DNA of 39,450 nt from Citrobacter gillenii. GTDB lineage: Bacteria > Pseudomonadota > Gammaproteobacteria > Enterobacterales > Enterobacteriaceae. The stretch lies in the NCBI RefSeq assembly GCF_013337685.1, contig NZ_SUQN01000014.1:1-39450 (forward strand), given 5' to 3'. How positions within the stretch are numbered: position 1 is the first letter of the stretch; each line of letters opens with the position of its first letter. Under the pieces are notes generated by a model. That model did no database searches and was not told where the DNA came from. It saw only the letters and a program-made list of their open reading frames with translations. The position numbers and the translations under genes were made by a program. Positions 30,569 to 39,027 of this stretch are shown here, in pieces.

Positions 30569-31909
30569 ATGAAGATTTTTCGTCCGCTATGGACAAAAGG
30601 GATCCTCCTTTCTCCCCAGTATTTTCAACAGCAAACGTTGCTTAATTCCCGTGATGACCAGGGTATAGCCCAAATGAACGTTATGCATCCTTGGGGGGTA
30701 TGGCGTGCAGAATTTGATTCACAAGTATTGACACAAGGGCAACTGAAACCCCTTTGCCTGAACTTACGATTTCAGGACGGTACTCAGATAGATACTGAGC
30801 AGATGGACGCACTACCTCCAACGTTAACTTTGACGGGGGAGACAAACGAAGCCACAGTGCTGTTGGCCCTTCCTCAGCTTTATTCAAATGACCGAAATTG
30901 CCTGCAACCGGAAGACATTGCTGAATATCCGGTGCGTTACCGCCAGGTGTGGCGCGATGTACGCAACCAGTTTAATGATGACATAAAGCCGATGGCGGTG
31001 ATGCAACATGAACTCACGCTACGGCTTTCAACTCAGGATAATGCCAATTACCTCACCTGCCCGGTGGCTCGGATATTAAGAGACGTACAGGGTAATTATG
31101 TCCTTGATGGGACGTTCATCCCGCCGCTACTGGCGATGCGCGGTAATCACGGGTTGTGCGATAAGACAGAGGTGTTATTGACGCAGCTGCGTGCTCGCAT
31201 TATCCGTTTGATGGCAATGCGTCGGGAAAGTAATGAGCGGATGGCGGATTTTGCTGTAGCAGATGTCTCGTTATTTTGGCTGCTCAATGCGCTAAATACC
31301 GCCGAACCCGTCCTGGGGATGTACCAGCGTTTCCCACAGGTGCATCCGGAACGCGTGTATCAGGAGTTGGCGCGGCTGGCGGGGGCGCTGCTGACGTTCT
31401 CGCTGGAACATGAGATTGGCGCTATTCCGCCGTATCAGCACGATGATTTAAGCAACACGTTTTTGCCGTTGTTCAGGTTGTTGAACAGATTGTTGGAAAC
31501 CAGTCTGCCATCACGGGTCATCGCCATTGATATGGAACGCGATCTTCGTCTGCATCAATGGACCGCCCAACTACACGATCCCCGTCTGCGTGAAGGTGCT
31601 GACTTTTGGCTGTCGGTTCGTTCATCACTGCCAGCTGCACAGCTTTATAACCAGTTCCCACAATTATGCAAGGCGGGGAGCCCGGACGATGTAAACCAGG
31701 TCGTGAATATTGCGCTAAATGGCATCCCGCTGAAAGCGCAAACTCACGTCCCGGCGGCGATTCCCCTGCGCCTGGAAAATCAGTATTTCTCCCTCGATCT
31801 CAATCATCCGTCGGCCCAGAGAATGCTGGACTCTGGCGTCTGCGTATTTTATGTGCCGGGCACGTTGGGTGAACTCGAGCTTGAGTTGTTTGCGGTGCTG
31901 CGCACATGA
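30569..31909 (+). CDS. tssK: Type VI secretion baseplate protein TssK
   Basis: Cytoplasmic baseplate subunit that links the baseplate to the TssJLM membrane complex. The 446-residue product has the family opening F-R-P-L-W-x-x-G-x-x-L-x-P-Q-x-F-Q-Q and the usual three-part layout, ending in the domain that binds TssL. A near-perfect AGGAGGTGCA ribosome site precedes the ATG. tssL starts within its stop codon. The gene is divergent from pyrC and appears to open the type VI operon here; tssJ is not seen in the window. Confidence 0.93.
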   Translation: MKIFRPLWTKGILLSPQYFQQQTLLNSRDDQGIAQMNVMHPWGVWRAEFDSQVLTQGQLKPLCLNLRFQDGTQIDTEQMDALPPTLTLTGETNEATVLLALPQLYSNDRNCLQPEDIAEYPVRYRQVWRDVRNQFNDDIKPMAVMQHELTLRLSTQDNANYLTCPVARILRDVQGNYVLDGTFIPPLLAMRGNHGLCDKTEVLLTQLRARIIRLMAMRRESNERMADFAVADVSLFWLLNALNTAEPVLGMYQRFPQVHPERVYQELARLAGALLTFSLEHEIGAIPPYQHDDLSNTFLPLFRLLNRLLETSLPSRVIAIDMERDLRLHQWTAQLHDPRLREGADFWLSVRSSLPAAQLYNQFPQLCKAGSPDDVNQVVNIALNGIPLKAQTHVPAAIPLRLENQYFSLDLNHPSAQRMLDSGVCVFYVPGTLGELELELFAVLRT

Positions 31910-32553
31910 CCTTCAACGTCGATGAATGTCTGGCCGAGATTTGGCTTCAGACCGTGAGATTACGCCAGGGGGAACAGTTTGCTCCCGGAGAAGGGCGGCG
32001 GTTGTGGCAGACGTGCGCGGATAATGTGACGCGTGTGCGAGAGGTGATGCGTACGGCGGGGTTAACCGAGGAAAACATGCTGCACATCACCTATGCCTGC
32101 TGCGCACTGTTGGATGAGGCGGTGAAAAGTCGCGAGGTACAGGATGATGCCAGTTTAGTGTGGTATCAGTCCCCCCTCCAGACGCACTACTTCAACACCC
32201 TCGACGCCGGAGAAGCGTTGTATGAACGGATGCGTGGTGTTCTGCGCGAGCCGGCACCGGAACCAACGGTGCTTACCTGTTTCCATCGGGTATTGATGTT
32301 GGGATTTCTCGGTGGACTGAGTCCGGACGCACCAACACGGACAGCGTTACTCAATGAACTGACGTCGCGTATTCCCGCTTTTCAGTTTCAGGAATCACAA
32401 CCGGTACTTAATACCTTACCTGCGCGAAGCACGCTGGGTTTATGGCTGCGTGACGGGCGAATTCGGCTGATGTTGGGCCTGTTTGCGGTGGGACTACTCT
32501 GGTGGGGACTGGACTGCTGGCTTGACTCACTACTGGTCAGTTTCGCCGCATAA
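31906..32553 (+). CDS. tssL: Type VI secretion membrane protein TssL (DotU/IcmH)
   Basis: Tail-anchored inner-membrane protein of the TssJLM complex and docking point for TssK. The 215-residue protein has an all-helical cytoplasmic domain with conserved YACCALLDEAV near residue 65 and one C-terminal helix at about 188-206 (LMLGLFAVGLLWWGLDCWL). The short periplasmic tail lacks a peptidoglycan-binding domain. The start overlaps tssK by 4 nt (ATGA), so translation is coupled. tssM, which often follows, is not next; vgrG is, after 153 bp. Confidence 0.92.
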   Translation: MTFNVDECLAEIWLQTVRLRQGEQFAPGEGRRLWQTCADNVTRVREVMRTAGLTEENMLHITYACCALLDEAVKSREVQDDASLVWYQSPLQTHYFNTLDAGEALYERMRGVLREPAPEPTVLTCFHRVLMLGFLGGLSPDAPTRTALLNELTSRIPAFQFQESQPVLNTLPARSTLGLWLRDGRIRLMLGLFAVGLLWWGLDCWLDSLLVSFAA

Positions 32554-32680
32554 CACAGGCGAATGGCAACGTTGGGCTTCGCCAATTTCATGTGTTGATC
32601 AGTAGGGACATTCAACGCGGTTACTGAGAACGGGGAAGTATTACCTTAATGGGCATAGGGTTACGGCCATGGGCGGTAGC

Positions 32681-32703
32681 GTGCCCGAACGCCAGGAGGG
32701 CAC
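32681..32703 (+). promoter_or_regulatory. Hairpin over the vgrG ribosome site
   Basis: GTGCCC at 32681-32686 pairs with GGGCAC at 32698-32703. The ribosome site AGGAGGG (32694-32700) lies partly in the loop and partly in the stem, 6 bases before the vgrG ATG. Folding would limit initiation. Confidence 0.45.
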
Positions 32704-32706
32704 AAA

Positions 32707-35007
32707 ATGTTGTTTGATCACAACCATAATAAACTGACTATTCGTGGGCTGGAGTTTGAGCCAGACGTTCTGGCTTTCAAAGGGCATGAATATCTCAGCC
32801 AACCTTTTCGGTATGACATTCAGTTCACCAGCACTAATCATGGTATTACGCCGGAAGCGGTATTGATGCAGGACGCTTCGTTCAGCTTGTGCGCACCGCC
32901 GGAACAGGGGATGGCGGTGATGACTCCGCAGCGCACATTGCATGGGGTGATTACTGCATTTAAGTGTCTGTCTACCTCACGTGACGAAACGCATTACGAG
33001 GTGCGACTGGAACCCCGTCTGGCGCTATTTTCCCGCAGTCATCAGAGCGCGATTTTCCAGGATATGTCCGTCTCGCAGATTACAGAAAAAATCCTGCGTG
33101 AACGTCATGGTCTGCGCGGTCAGGATTTTGTTTTTAAGCTGAATAATGAGTACCCACGTCGCGAACAGGTGATGCAGTACGGCGAGAATGACCTGACGTT
33201 TCTGTCACGGTTGCTGGCGGAGACCGGGATCTGGTTCCGTTTCGCGGCAGATTCACGGCTGAAAATCGAGGTGATAGAGTTTTACGACGATCAGCAGGGA
33301 TATGAACAGGGAATCACTCTACCGCTGCGCCACCCGTCCGGTATGTACGACGGCACAGTTGAAGCCGCATGGGCGCTGAATTCGTCGCATTCGGTGGTTG
33401 AAAACACGGTTACCACCCGAGACTACAACTACCGTGACGCCCAAAGGGACATGGACAGCTCGATGGATGTCACTGCGGGCGACAAAACTACCCGTGGTGA
33501 AGCGTATCATTACGCAGATAATTTTCGTGAGGCCGGTAGCCCGCAGACTATTGAGAGCGGGGGATTTTATGCCCGTATCCGCCACGAACGCTATCTCAAC
33601 GGGCAGACGCGACTGGGGGGCACCAGCAACAGCGTAACATTAATGCCTGGCCAGGCGCTGAAGGTGATCGGCGGTGAGGCCCCAGATATGTTTGCCCATG
33701 GCGTGGTCATCACCGCGATTCACACCCGTGCCGCTCGCGACCGTAGCTATACGCTGGAGTTTGAGGCAATACCCTGTTCTGAACGTTACTGTTTTCGCGC
33801 ACCTTCGCCGGAGAAACCGGTGATGGCGGGCACTTTGCCTGCTCGGGTGACCAGTACCCAGCCAGGCGATCTCTACGGGCATATCGATAAAGACGGACGC
33901 TATCGGGTCAATTTACTCTTTGACCGCGATACATGGCCCGCCGGGTACGAAAGTCTGTGGGTGCGTCAGGCCAGACAGTATGCTGGAGATACCTATGGTT
34001 TTCATCTGCCGCTGCTGGCCGGCACGGAAGTGGCTATTGCGTTTGAAAATGGCGATCCGGACCGGCCGTATATCGCCCATGCGCTGCATGACTCAGCCCA
34101 TCCTGACCATGTCACCATCCGCAACGATAAACGCAATGTCCTGCGTACTCCCACGAACAACAAATTCCGCCTCGATGACACCCGTGGGCAGGAGCATATC
34201 AAGCTCTCGACGGAGTACGGCGGGAAGAGCCAGCTAAATCTTGGTCATATCGTGGACAGCGGCAAGCAGAAACGTGGGGAAGGGTTTGAGCTGCGCACGG
34301 ACAAATGGGGGACGATACGCGGCGGACAAGGGCTGTTTATCAGTGCCGATATGCAGGCAAAGGCGCAGGGCCTACAGCTTGAAATGAAAGCGGCGCTGGA
34401 AACCCTGCAACAGGCGCAAGGACTGGCGCAATCGCTGAGCGAGGCGGTGAAAACGGCCAACGCAGAGCTTGCACAAGTAGCAGCGCAAAAAAGTCTGATG
34501 GAAGGGTCGCTAAAAGATTTACAGCAAGCGGCTTTGCTGTTGAGTGCGCCAGCGGGTATTGCACAGGTATCTCCGGAAAGTATTCAAATTAGTACGGGTA
34601 AGAATTTTATGCAGACCTCGGCTGAAAACAGTGATTTCAGCGTGTTCAAAAAATTTACCGTCGCCGCTGGAGAGATTATCAGCCTGTTTGCTAAAACGTT
34701 GGGGATTAAGATTTTTGCCAACAAAGGCAAGGTTGAGATACAGGCGCAAGATGACAACATGGAGCTTACTGCCATGAAAGATATGAAAATACAAAGTAAG
34801 GACGGGGAGGTTTATATCTCAACGGCGAAAAAAATCACATTAGCATGCGATAAAACGGCACTCATTATTGAACGTTCAGGCGTGACCATTAAGACATTAG
34901 GTGATGTGAATGTGAAAAGCGCTACGTTTAATCGTCAGATCCCACAGCCGTATAATTATACGCCCCCGGAACTTCCTCCCGGTGCGACCTGCAAGGAGCG
35001 GACGTAA
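32707..35007 (+). CDS. vgrG: Type VI secretion spike protein VgrG
   Basis: Trimeric tail-spike protein that pierces target cells and carries effectors. In the 766-residue product the gp27/gp5-like core spans roughly residues 1-490 (FKGHEYLSQPFRYDI near the start, DKDGRYRVNLLFDRD near 400). A Gln/Ala/Leu-rich coiled-coil segment (about 555-620) and a DUF2345 beta-helical part follow. The tail (PPELPPGATCKERT) is short with no enzymatic domain seen, so it is probably a structural spike. It is followed after 2 bp by the adaptor gene, which suggests that it loads the downstream effector. Confidence 0.94.
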   Translation: MLFDHNHNKLTIRGLEFEPDVLAFKGHEYLSQPFRYDIQFTSTNHGITPEAVLMQDASFSLCAPPEQGMAVMTPQRTLHGVITAFKCLSTSRDETHYEVRLEPRLALFSRSHQSAIFQDMSVSQITEKILRERHGLRGQDFVFKLNNEYPRREQVMQYGENDLTFLSRLLAETGIWFRFAADSRLKIEVIEFYDDQQGYEQGITLPLRHPSGMYDGTVEAAWALNSSHSVVENTVTTRDYNYRDAQRDMDSSMDVTAGDKTTRGEAYHYADNFREAGSPQTIESGGFYARIRHERYLNGQTRLGGTSNSVTLMPGQALKVIGGEAPDMFAHGVVITAIHTRAARDRSYTLEFEAIPCSERYCFRAPSPEKPVMAGTLPARVTSTQPGDLYGHIDKDGRYRVNLLFDRDTWPAGYESLWVRQARQYAGDTYGFHLPLLAGTEVAIAFENGDPDRPYIAHALHDSAHPDHVTIRNDKRNVLRTPTNNKFRLDDTRGQEHIKLSTEYGGKSQLNLGHIVDSGKQKRGEGFELRTDKWGTIRGGQGLFISADMQAKAQGLQLEMKAALETLQQAQGLAQSLSEAVKTANAELAQVAAQKSLMEGSLKDLQQAALLLSAPAGIAQVSPESIQISTGKNFMQTSAENSDFSVFKKFTVAAGEIISLFAKTLGIKIFANKGKVEIQAQDDNMELTAMKDMKIQSKDGEVYISTAKKITLACDKTALIIERSGVTIKTLGDVNVKSATFNRQIPQPYNYTPPELPPGATCKERT

Positions 35008-35009
35008 TC

Positions 35010-35924
35010 GTGAGTAACCATAAACAGTTTCAATCGGATGATATATGTAGCGATTTTAACGGTCGGTACCAAAATGAATATCGCTATTTACTGGTCGATC
35101 CGTTAAAAAATGTCACTTTTTTAAATGATTTATGTCTGAGTAATTTAAAGGAAATATATGGCGCTGAAAATGTCACACCCGTATTACGTCCTGATCTTCG
35201 CTACTCTCTGGAATCTTGTCCACATTTGATATTACTGGCCGTACCCGGAGAGGTGTGTTCAACCGCAGTTATTAATGAAGTTGTGAGATATGGAACCTAT
35301 GAGCGGAAATATAATAAGCGCTATATTTGTGGGCTATTGAGCAGCGCTTGCGGACTTCAAACCTTGTCGCAAAAGATCGCAGATAATTGCCAAACTCTTG
35401 GTGACCAGATAACTACAGGTTATTCGTTACCCTTTTTTGAGCCATTACGTATGGAGCTTTTGTATCTATCGCAGTTATCTCCTGTGATTGAAGAGGTTCT
35501 TTGGCCAATTTCAACCTGGTGGTATATAACCTATACGGGAAAACTCACCTGCCTGAAAAGCATTGAAGCAACGACGGCAGGTAAACTGACGTGGGGAATG
35601 CAGGAAGGCCAACTGAATATCAGGGATATATGGCGCATATTATATGCCTGGGATAATGGGAAAACGATCCTACCGGATAACGCAGTTTATCTGACTGCAC
35701 AATCCTGGAAAGAAGTCGGTAAAATAGGATTGCATCAGTTGCGCGATAAAACTTATCTCGCACTAAATGTACTCAATTTCCCCGTTGATATAACCAGTCA
35801 TCCAACCATTGCGTCTCTTCTGCAACAGGCGAGAGAAAATCCCTCGCCACTGTTGACACAGTTACTTCAGACATTACCCGATTCAGTCTGGCTGGAACTG
35901 GAACAGCAAAGCACCGTTCAATAA
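35010..35924 (+). CDS. DUF4123-like type VI effector adaptor (diverged)
   Basis: A 304-residue cytoplasmic protein, GTG start, with GGAG in the vgrG tail about 11 bases upstream. I assign it as a DUF4123/Tap-like chaperone on three grounds. Its N-terminus reads YRYLLVDPLKNVTFLNDL. It has a mid-region LPFFEPLRMELL that resembles the F-Y-D-P-R-V motif. It also sits between vgrG and a VasX-like effector, where V. cholerae carries VasW. Similarity is weak and I would not rely on sequence alone. The gene is more AT-rich than vgrG, hinting at a separate origin. It probably loads the effector onto VgrG. Confidence 0.65.
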   Translation: MSNHKQFQSDDICSDFNGRYQNEYRYLLVDPLKNVTFLNDLCLSNLKEIYGAENVTPVLRPDLRYSLESCPHLILLAVPGEVCSTAVINEVVRYGTYERKYNKRYICGLLSSACGLQTLSQKIADNCQTLGDQITTGYSLPFFEPLRMELLYLSQLSPVIEEVLWPISTWWYITYTGKLTCLKSIEATTAGKLTWGMQEGQLNIRDIWRILYAWDNGKTILPDNAVYLTAQSWKEVGKIGLHQLRDKTYLALNVLNFPVDITSHPTIASLLQQARENPSPLLTQLLQTLPDSVWLELEQQSTVQ

Positions 35925-35937
35925 GGAATGTTTATTT

Positions 35938-38900
35938 ATGTCGCTTAAGGATCAATCTCAAGATAATGCCGCAGCAGCAGACCAGTCTGCCCAGATTCCG
36001 TCAGATTGTAAGGTGTGTCAACGAGAAGGCATTCCGGTTCTTCCCCTGCGAATTGCCGTTGTACCCAACGGGATGGTCTCTTCAGGTTGGCAACCTAACA
36101 TTCAGCCACAACCAGCACAGTCGCTGAAAGGAGGGGAATATAAATATGCCTTAAGAACGCTGCGTATGGGGTATCTGTATGTGCTTTTAAAGCCTAAAGA
36201 AAGCAATGGCGATAAAAAAATATGGCAGGGTTATGAAGTTACAACAGAAGGTGCATTGCGACAATTTGAAGCCACTCTGATACCTGAATGTGATGCGGTA
36301 GAATCGCTTTGCAGCGCCTGTCGCACGCAAGGGCATTGCAATGCGGGAAGTTTTATCAATTTTGATACCCAAAAATACAGCGAAGCGTGGCTGGCATTTA
36401 GCAGCGATCCCTGGAGCGATGACATTTTAAGTCAGTATGAAAAAGGACCGTCCGAAGAACGCTTTACGCATATTATTCTGGATAGTCTGCAAAGTGCGCC
36501 GTCTGCTGAAAAAGGCGAATTTGCGATTGATAGCGCATTGTCATCATTGAAAGAGAAGGTGGCTGAATATGCAACCTTACTTTATCCCTGGCTGGAGAAG
36601 ATTAATGAACCCGAGGGAGGAATGCATGGATTTTACTCACGCCAGGATGAGTCCACCTCATTTGGCGATTATGTTGATCGCATTACGCAGCAATACCAGT
36701 GTCCGCCGGTGGCAATTACCCTCTCAGACAGTGTGGGGATTGTTCAGGAGTTAAAAGCAGGGCAACTGCAGTTGGTGAGCGCCATGGAAGATTATATTAG
36801 CCAACCAGAAACCATGCACAAACATATAATAGCCCTGGCAATTGAAAACTATCTGGCGGGGTCGGAAGAGAGTATTAAGCAAAACAGCAAAACCCGCTGC
36901 GTGTATACCTCTTCCCCGTATCCTGCTGCTAACAGTGTGGAATGTATTGATAAAGACGAGGTTGGCCGCCAGACGTGGGATGAATACTTTACGCGTTTAC
37001 AGCAAAGTTATGATGAAAAAGGGCGAGCCGATTTTGCAAAAACCTATAAGGAAAAGGTGGAATCCCTTCAACAGCGCATTGACAATGTGGGTAAAGATTT
37101 AGCTATCTGGTATGTCGCGCCTCTCTGGAAATATGTTATCGATAATGACTATTCAAAACAGCAGGATCTGCTCGAATGGTATCGCCAGTTCACGACGGTC
37201 ACCACCTGCCTGCAGGGAGGGGCAATTGATGATAGTACCCGTGATGTGTGGTGTACATGGTTCGGCGACACTAACAGTCCTGTATATAAAGGACTGTTAG
37301 GATATAGCACTGATGATTACAGCAGCATCTACAGCGGACTAAGCGGCTATTCTTATTTGAAAGTTATTGTCGGTGCGGATGAAATAGGTAATACGCTAAA
37401 AAGCGACAGAATCCAGGCGATGTTTAACACCCGTATTCTGGCGATGAATGGCGCGTTTAGTCGGGGAATTGACAAACTGGATGATGCGACCCGACACGGG
37501 GTCATACGCATGCTTCAGGGGGCTGGGTATGTCGCCACGGGGCAAAAGGTGACGCTTTTTTCCTTATCGATGACCATAAGAGAGTTCCAGCAGTTTTATC
37601 AGGAATATGGCACGCGCTTGGGCATGGAGGTTGCCGAAAATTCAACCCCGTTTAGCGGCACGATTCGTCAGGGAGGCGTGACAAGCACGCGTTCAGCCGT
37701 AGGATATTTGTTGGCGATCACGGACAACGAGTTGCTGAATCAGCGGATTAATATGCAACTTAGCAGTATGGTTGCTTTAGAAAACCTTTTTAAACCGCTG
37801 CGTAAGTCCGGGGTGAGTCCTTCATCAGTAACAAAAGCGCCGATTACTCACCAATCACATGTCGGCAATTTTGCCAGTGAACTCCGTATATCGTCACTCT
37901 CATTACTGGATAAAACCGAGTCCTCTCTGCGCACGGTGGACGCGGCGCAATGGGAAAATATTCGCGGCAACATCATCAGTGAACGAACCGGACGACTGGT
38001 GAGCGGCAATGCTATAGGTATGGTGCTGTCCACGGCCATGTTGGCATTCCAGACTTACGATCTCTGGGAAAATAACCGAGCACTTCAGTTTACTGACGGT
38101 AAATTTAAGCAGTTAACGAACTATCTGATGATCGCCAGCGCGGCAACGGAAATTGCCGGCTTTGGACGTATGTTGACGAAAAAAGGCCTCTGGCAAGTGT
38201 TGGGCAAGGATGTCCATTTACTGATTAAAGCTGGCGGTGTCCTGGCTGGGGTTGCTTCGGTAGTGGATGGGATAAGGATGTTGTTTTCTTGGTGGGACGC
38301 CCTTATCAAGGGAGATAATAAGGCTAGATATTTTTATTTGGCAGGCGCTGTTTCAACAATTATTGGTGGGGCTGTTGCCGGTTATTATGCTTATTACGGC
38401 ATTTTTACTCTTTTGGGCCCCGCCGGACTGGCATTAGCATTAATTTTTTTAGGCGCTGCATTAGCTCTTAGGGGGGAGCAACTACGTAGTACGCCGATTG
38501 AAATCTGGCTGCGGCGTTCCTGCTTTGGCCTTCGTCGCGAAGAAGATGATATTCCCTGGCAGGCTACGAGTCTGGAGGATTTAAACAGCGCCTTAGCCGA
38601 TTATAACGCAATTATCTCCGGTATGCGGGTTCAGGTCGCCTTTAGCACAGTCTCTTCTATTCCTGGTGGTGGGGGAACCTACCGACAAATTGAGTCCAAT
38701 ATTACGTTACCCGGTTATGATAGTGAATTATCTGCCTATGAATATCAACTTCAGGCCTTTGCTGCTGATGGTAATGTACTATCAGTGACGTCAGAATCTC
38801 ATGACATGCTGCCTGGTCAGGATGATAAATATCATAATGAAGTCGAGTATTTCTTTAAAGGTTATATTGAGCATGAAACGGATGAAGATAACAGTTTGCT

Positions 38901-39027
38901 GATTATTAAAAATGGCGGATGGGTTTCATCGTTGTTATACAAGAGGGCGGTGTTAACGGTGAACTACTGGAAGAATAAATATAACGTTGAGGATGTGCTT
39001 TCATTAACGCTTAATGTAAAAGGATAA
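35938..39027 (+). CDS. VasX-like membrane-active type VI effector
   Basis: A 1029-residue protein whose N-terminus (CKVCQREGIPVLPLRIAVVPNG, residues 24-45) and following LRTLRMGYLYVL match the VasX_N/BTH_I2691-type effector family as I recall it. Cysteines pair as C24-x2-C27 and C125-x2-C128, with C118 and C134 nearby, suggesting a metal site. A long helical middle (200-680) leads to hydrophobic segments at about 690-710, 761-786 and 796-846, the last a double helix rich in Gly and Ala. A soluble 180-residue C-terminus follows. VasX forms pores in target membranes, so a colicin-like action is inferred. It lies 13 bp after the adaptor. Confidence 0.75.
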   Translation: MSLKDQSQDNAAAADQSAQIPSDCKVCQREGIPVLPLRIAVVPNGMVSSGWQPNIQPQPAQSLKGGEYKYALRTLRMGYLYVLLKPKESNGDKKIWQGYEVTTEGALRQFEATLIPECDAVESLCSACRTQGHCNAGSFINFDTQKYSEAWLAFSSDPWSDDILSQYEKGPSEERFTHIILDSLQSAPSAEKGEFAIDSALSSLKEKVAEYATLLYPWLEKINEPEGGMHGFYSRQDESTSFGDYVDRITQQYQCPPVAITLSDSVGIVQELKAGQLQLVSAMEDYISQPETMHKHIIALAIENYLAGSEESIKQNSKTRCVYTSSPYPAANSVECIDKDEVGRQTWDEYFTRLQQSYDEKGRADFAKTYKEKVESLQQRIDNVGKDLAIWYVAPLWKYVIDNDYSKQQDLLEWYRQFTTVTTCLQGGAIDDSTRDVWCTWFGDTNSPVYKGLLGYSTDDYSSIYSGLSGYSYLKVIVGADEIGNTLKSDRIQAMFNTRILAMNGAFSRGIDKLDDATRHGVIRMLQGAGYVATGQKVTLFSLSMTIREFQQFYQEYGTRLGMEVAENSTPFSGTIRQGGVTSTRSAVGYLLAITDNELLNQRINMQLSSMVALENLFKPLRKSGVSPSSVTKAPITHQSHVGNFASELRISSLSLLDKTESSLRTVDAAQWENIRGNIISERTGRLVSGNAIGMVLSTAMLAFQTYDLWENNRALQFTDGKFKQLTNYLMIASAATEIAGFGRMLTKKGLWQVLGKDVHLLIKAGGVLAGVASVVDGIRMLFSWWDALIKGDNKARYFYLAGAVSTIIGGAVAGYYAYYGIFTLLGPAGLALALIFLGAALALRGEQLRSTPIEIWLRRSCFGLRREEDDIPWQATSLEDLNSALADYNAIISGMRVQVAFSTVSSIPGGGGTYRQIESNITLPGYDSELSAYEYQLQAFAADGNVLSVTSESHDMLPGQDDKYHNEVEYFFKGYIEHETDEDNSLLIIKNGGWVSSLLYKRAVLTVNYWKNKYNVEDVLSLTLNVKG

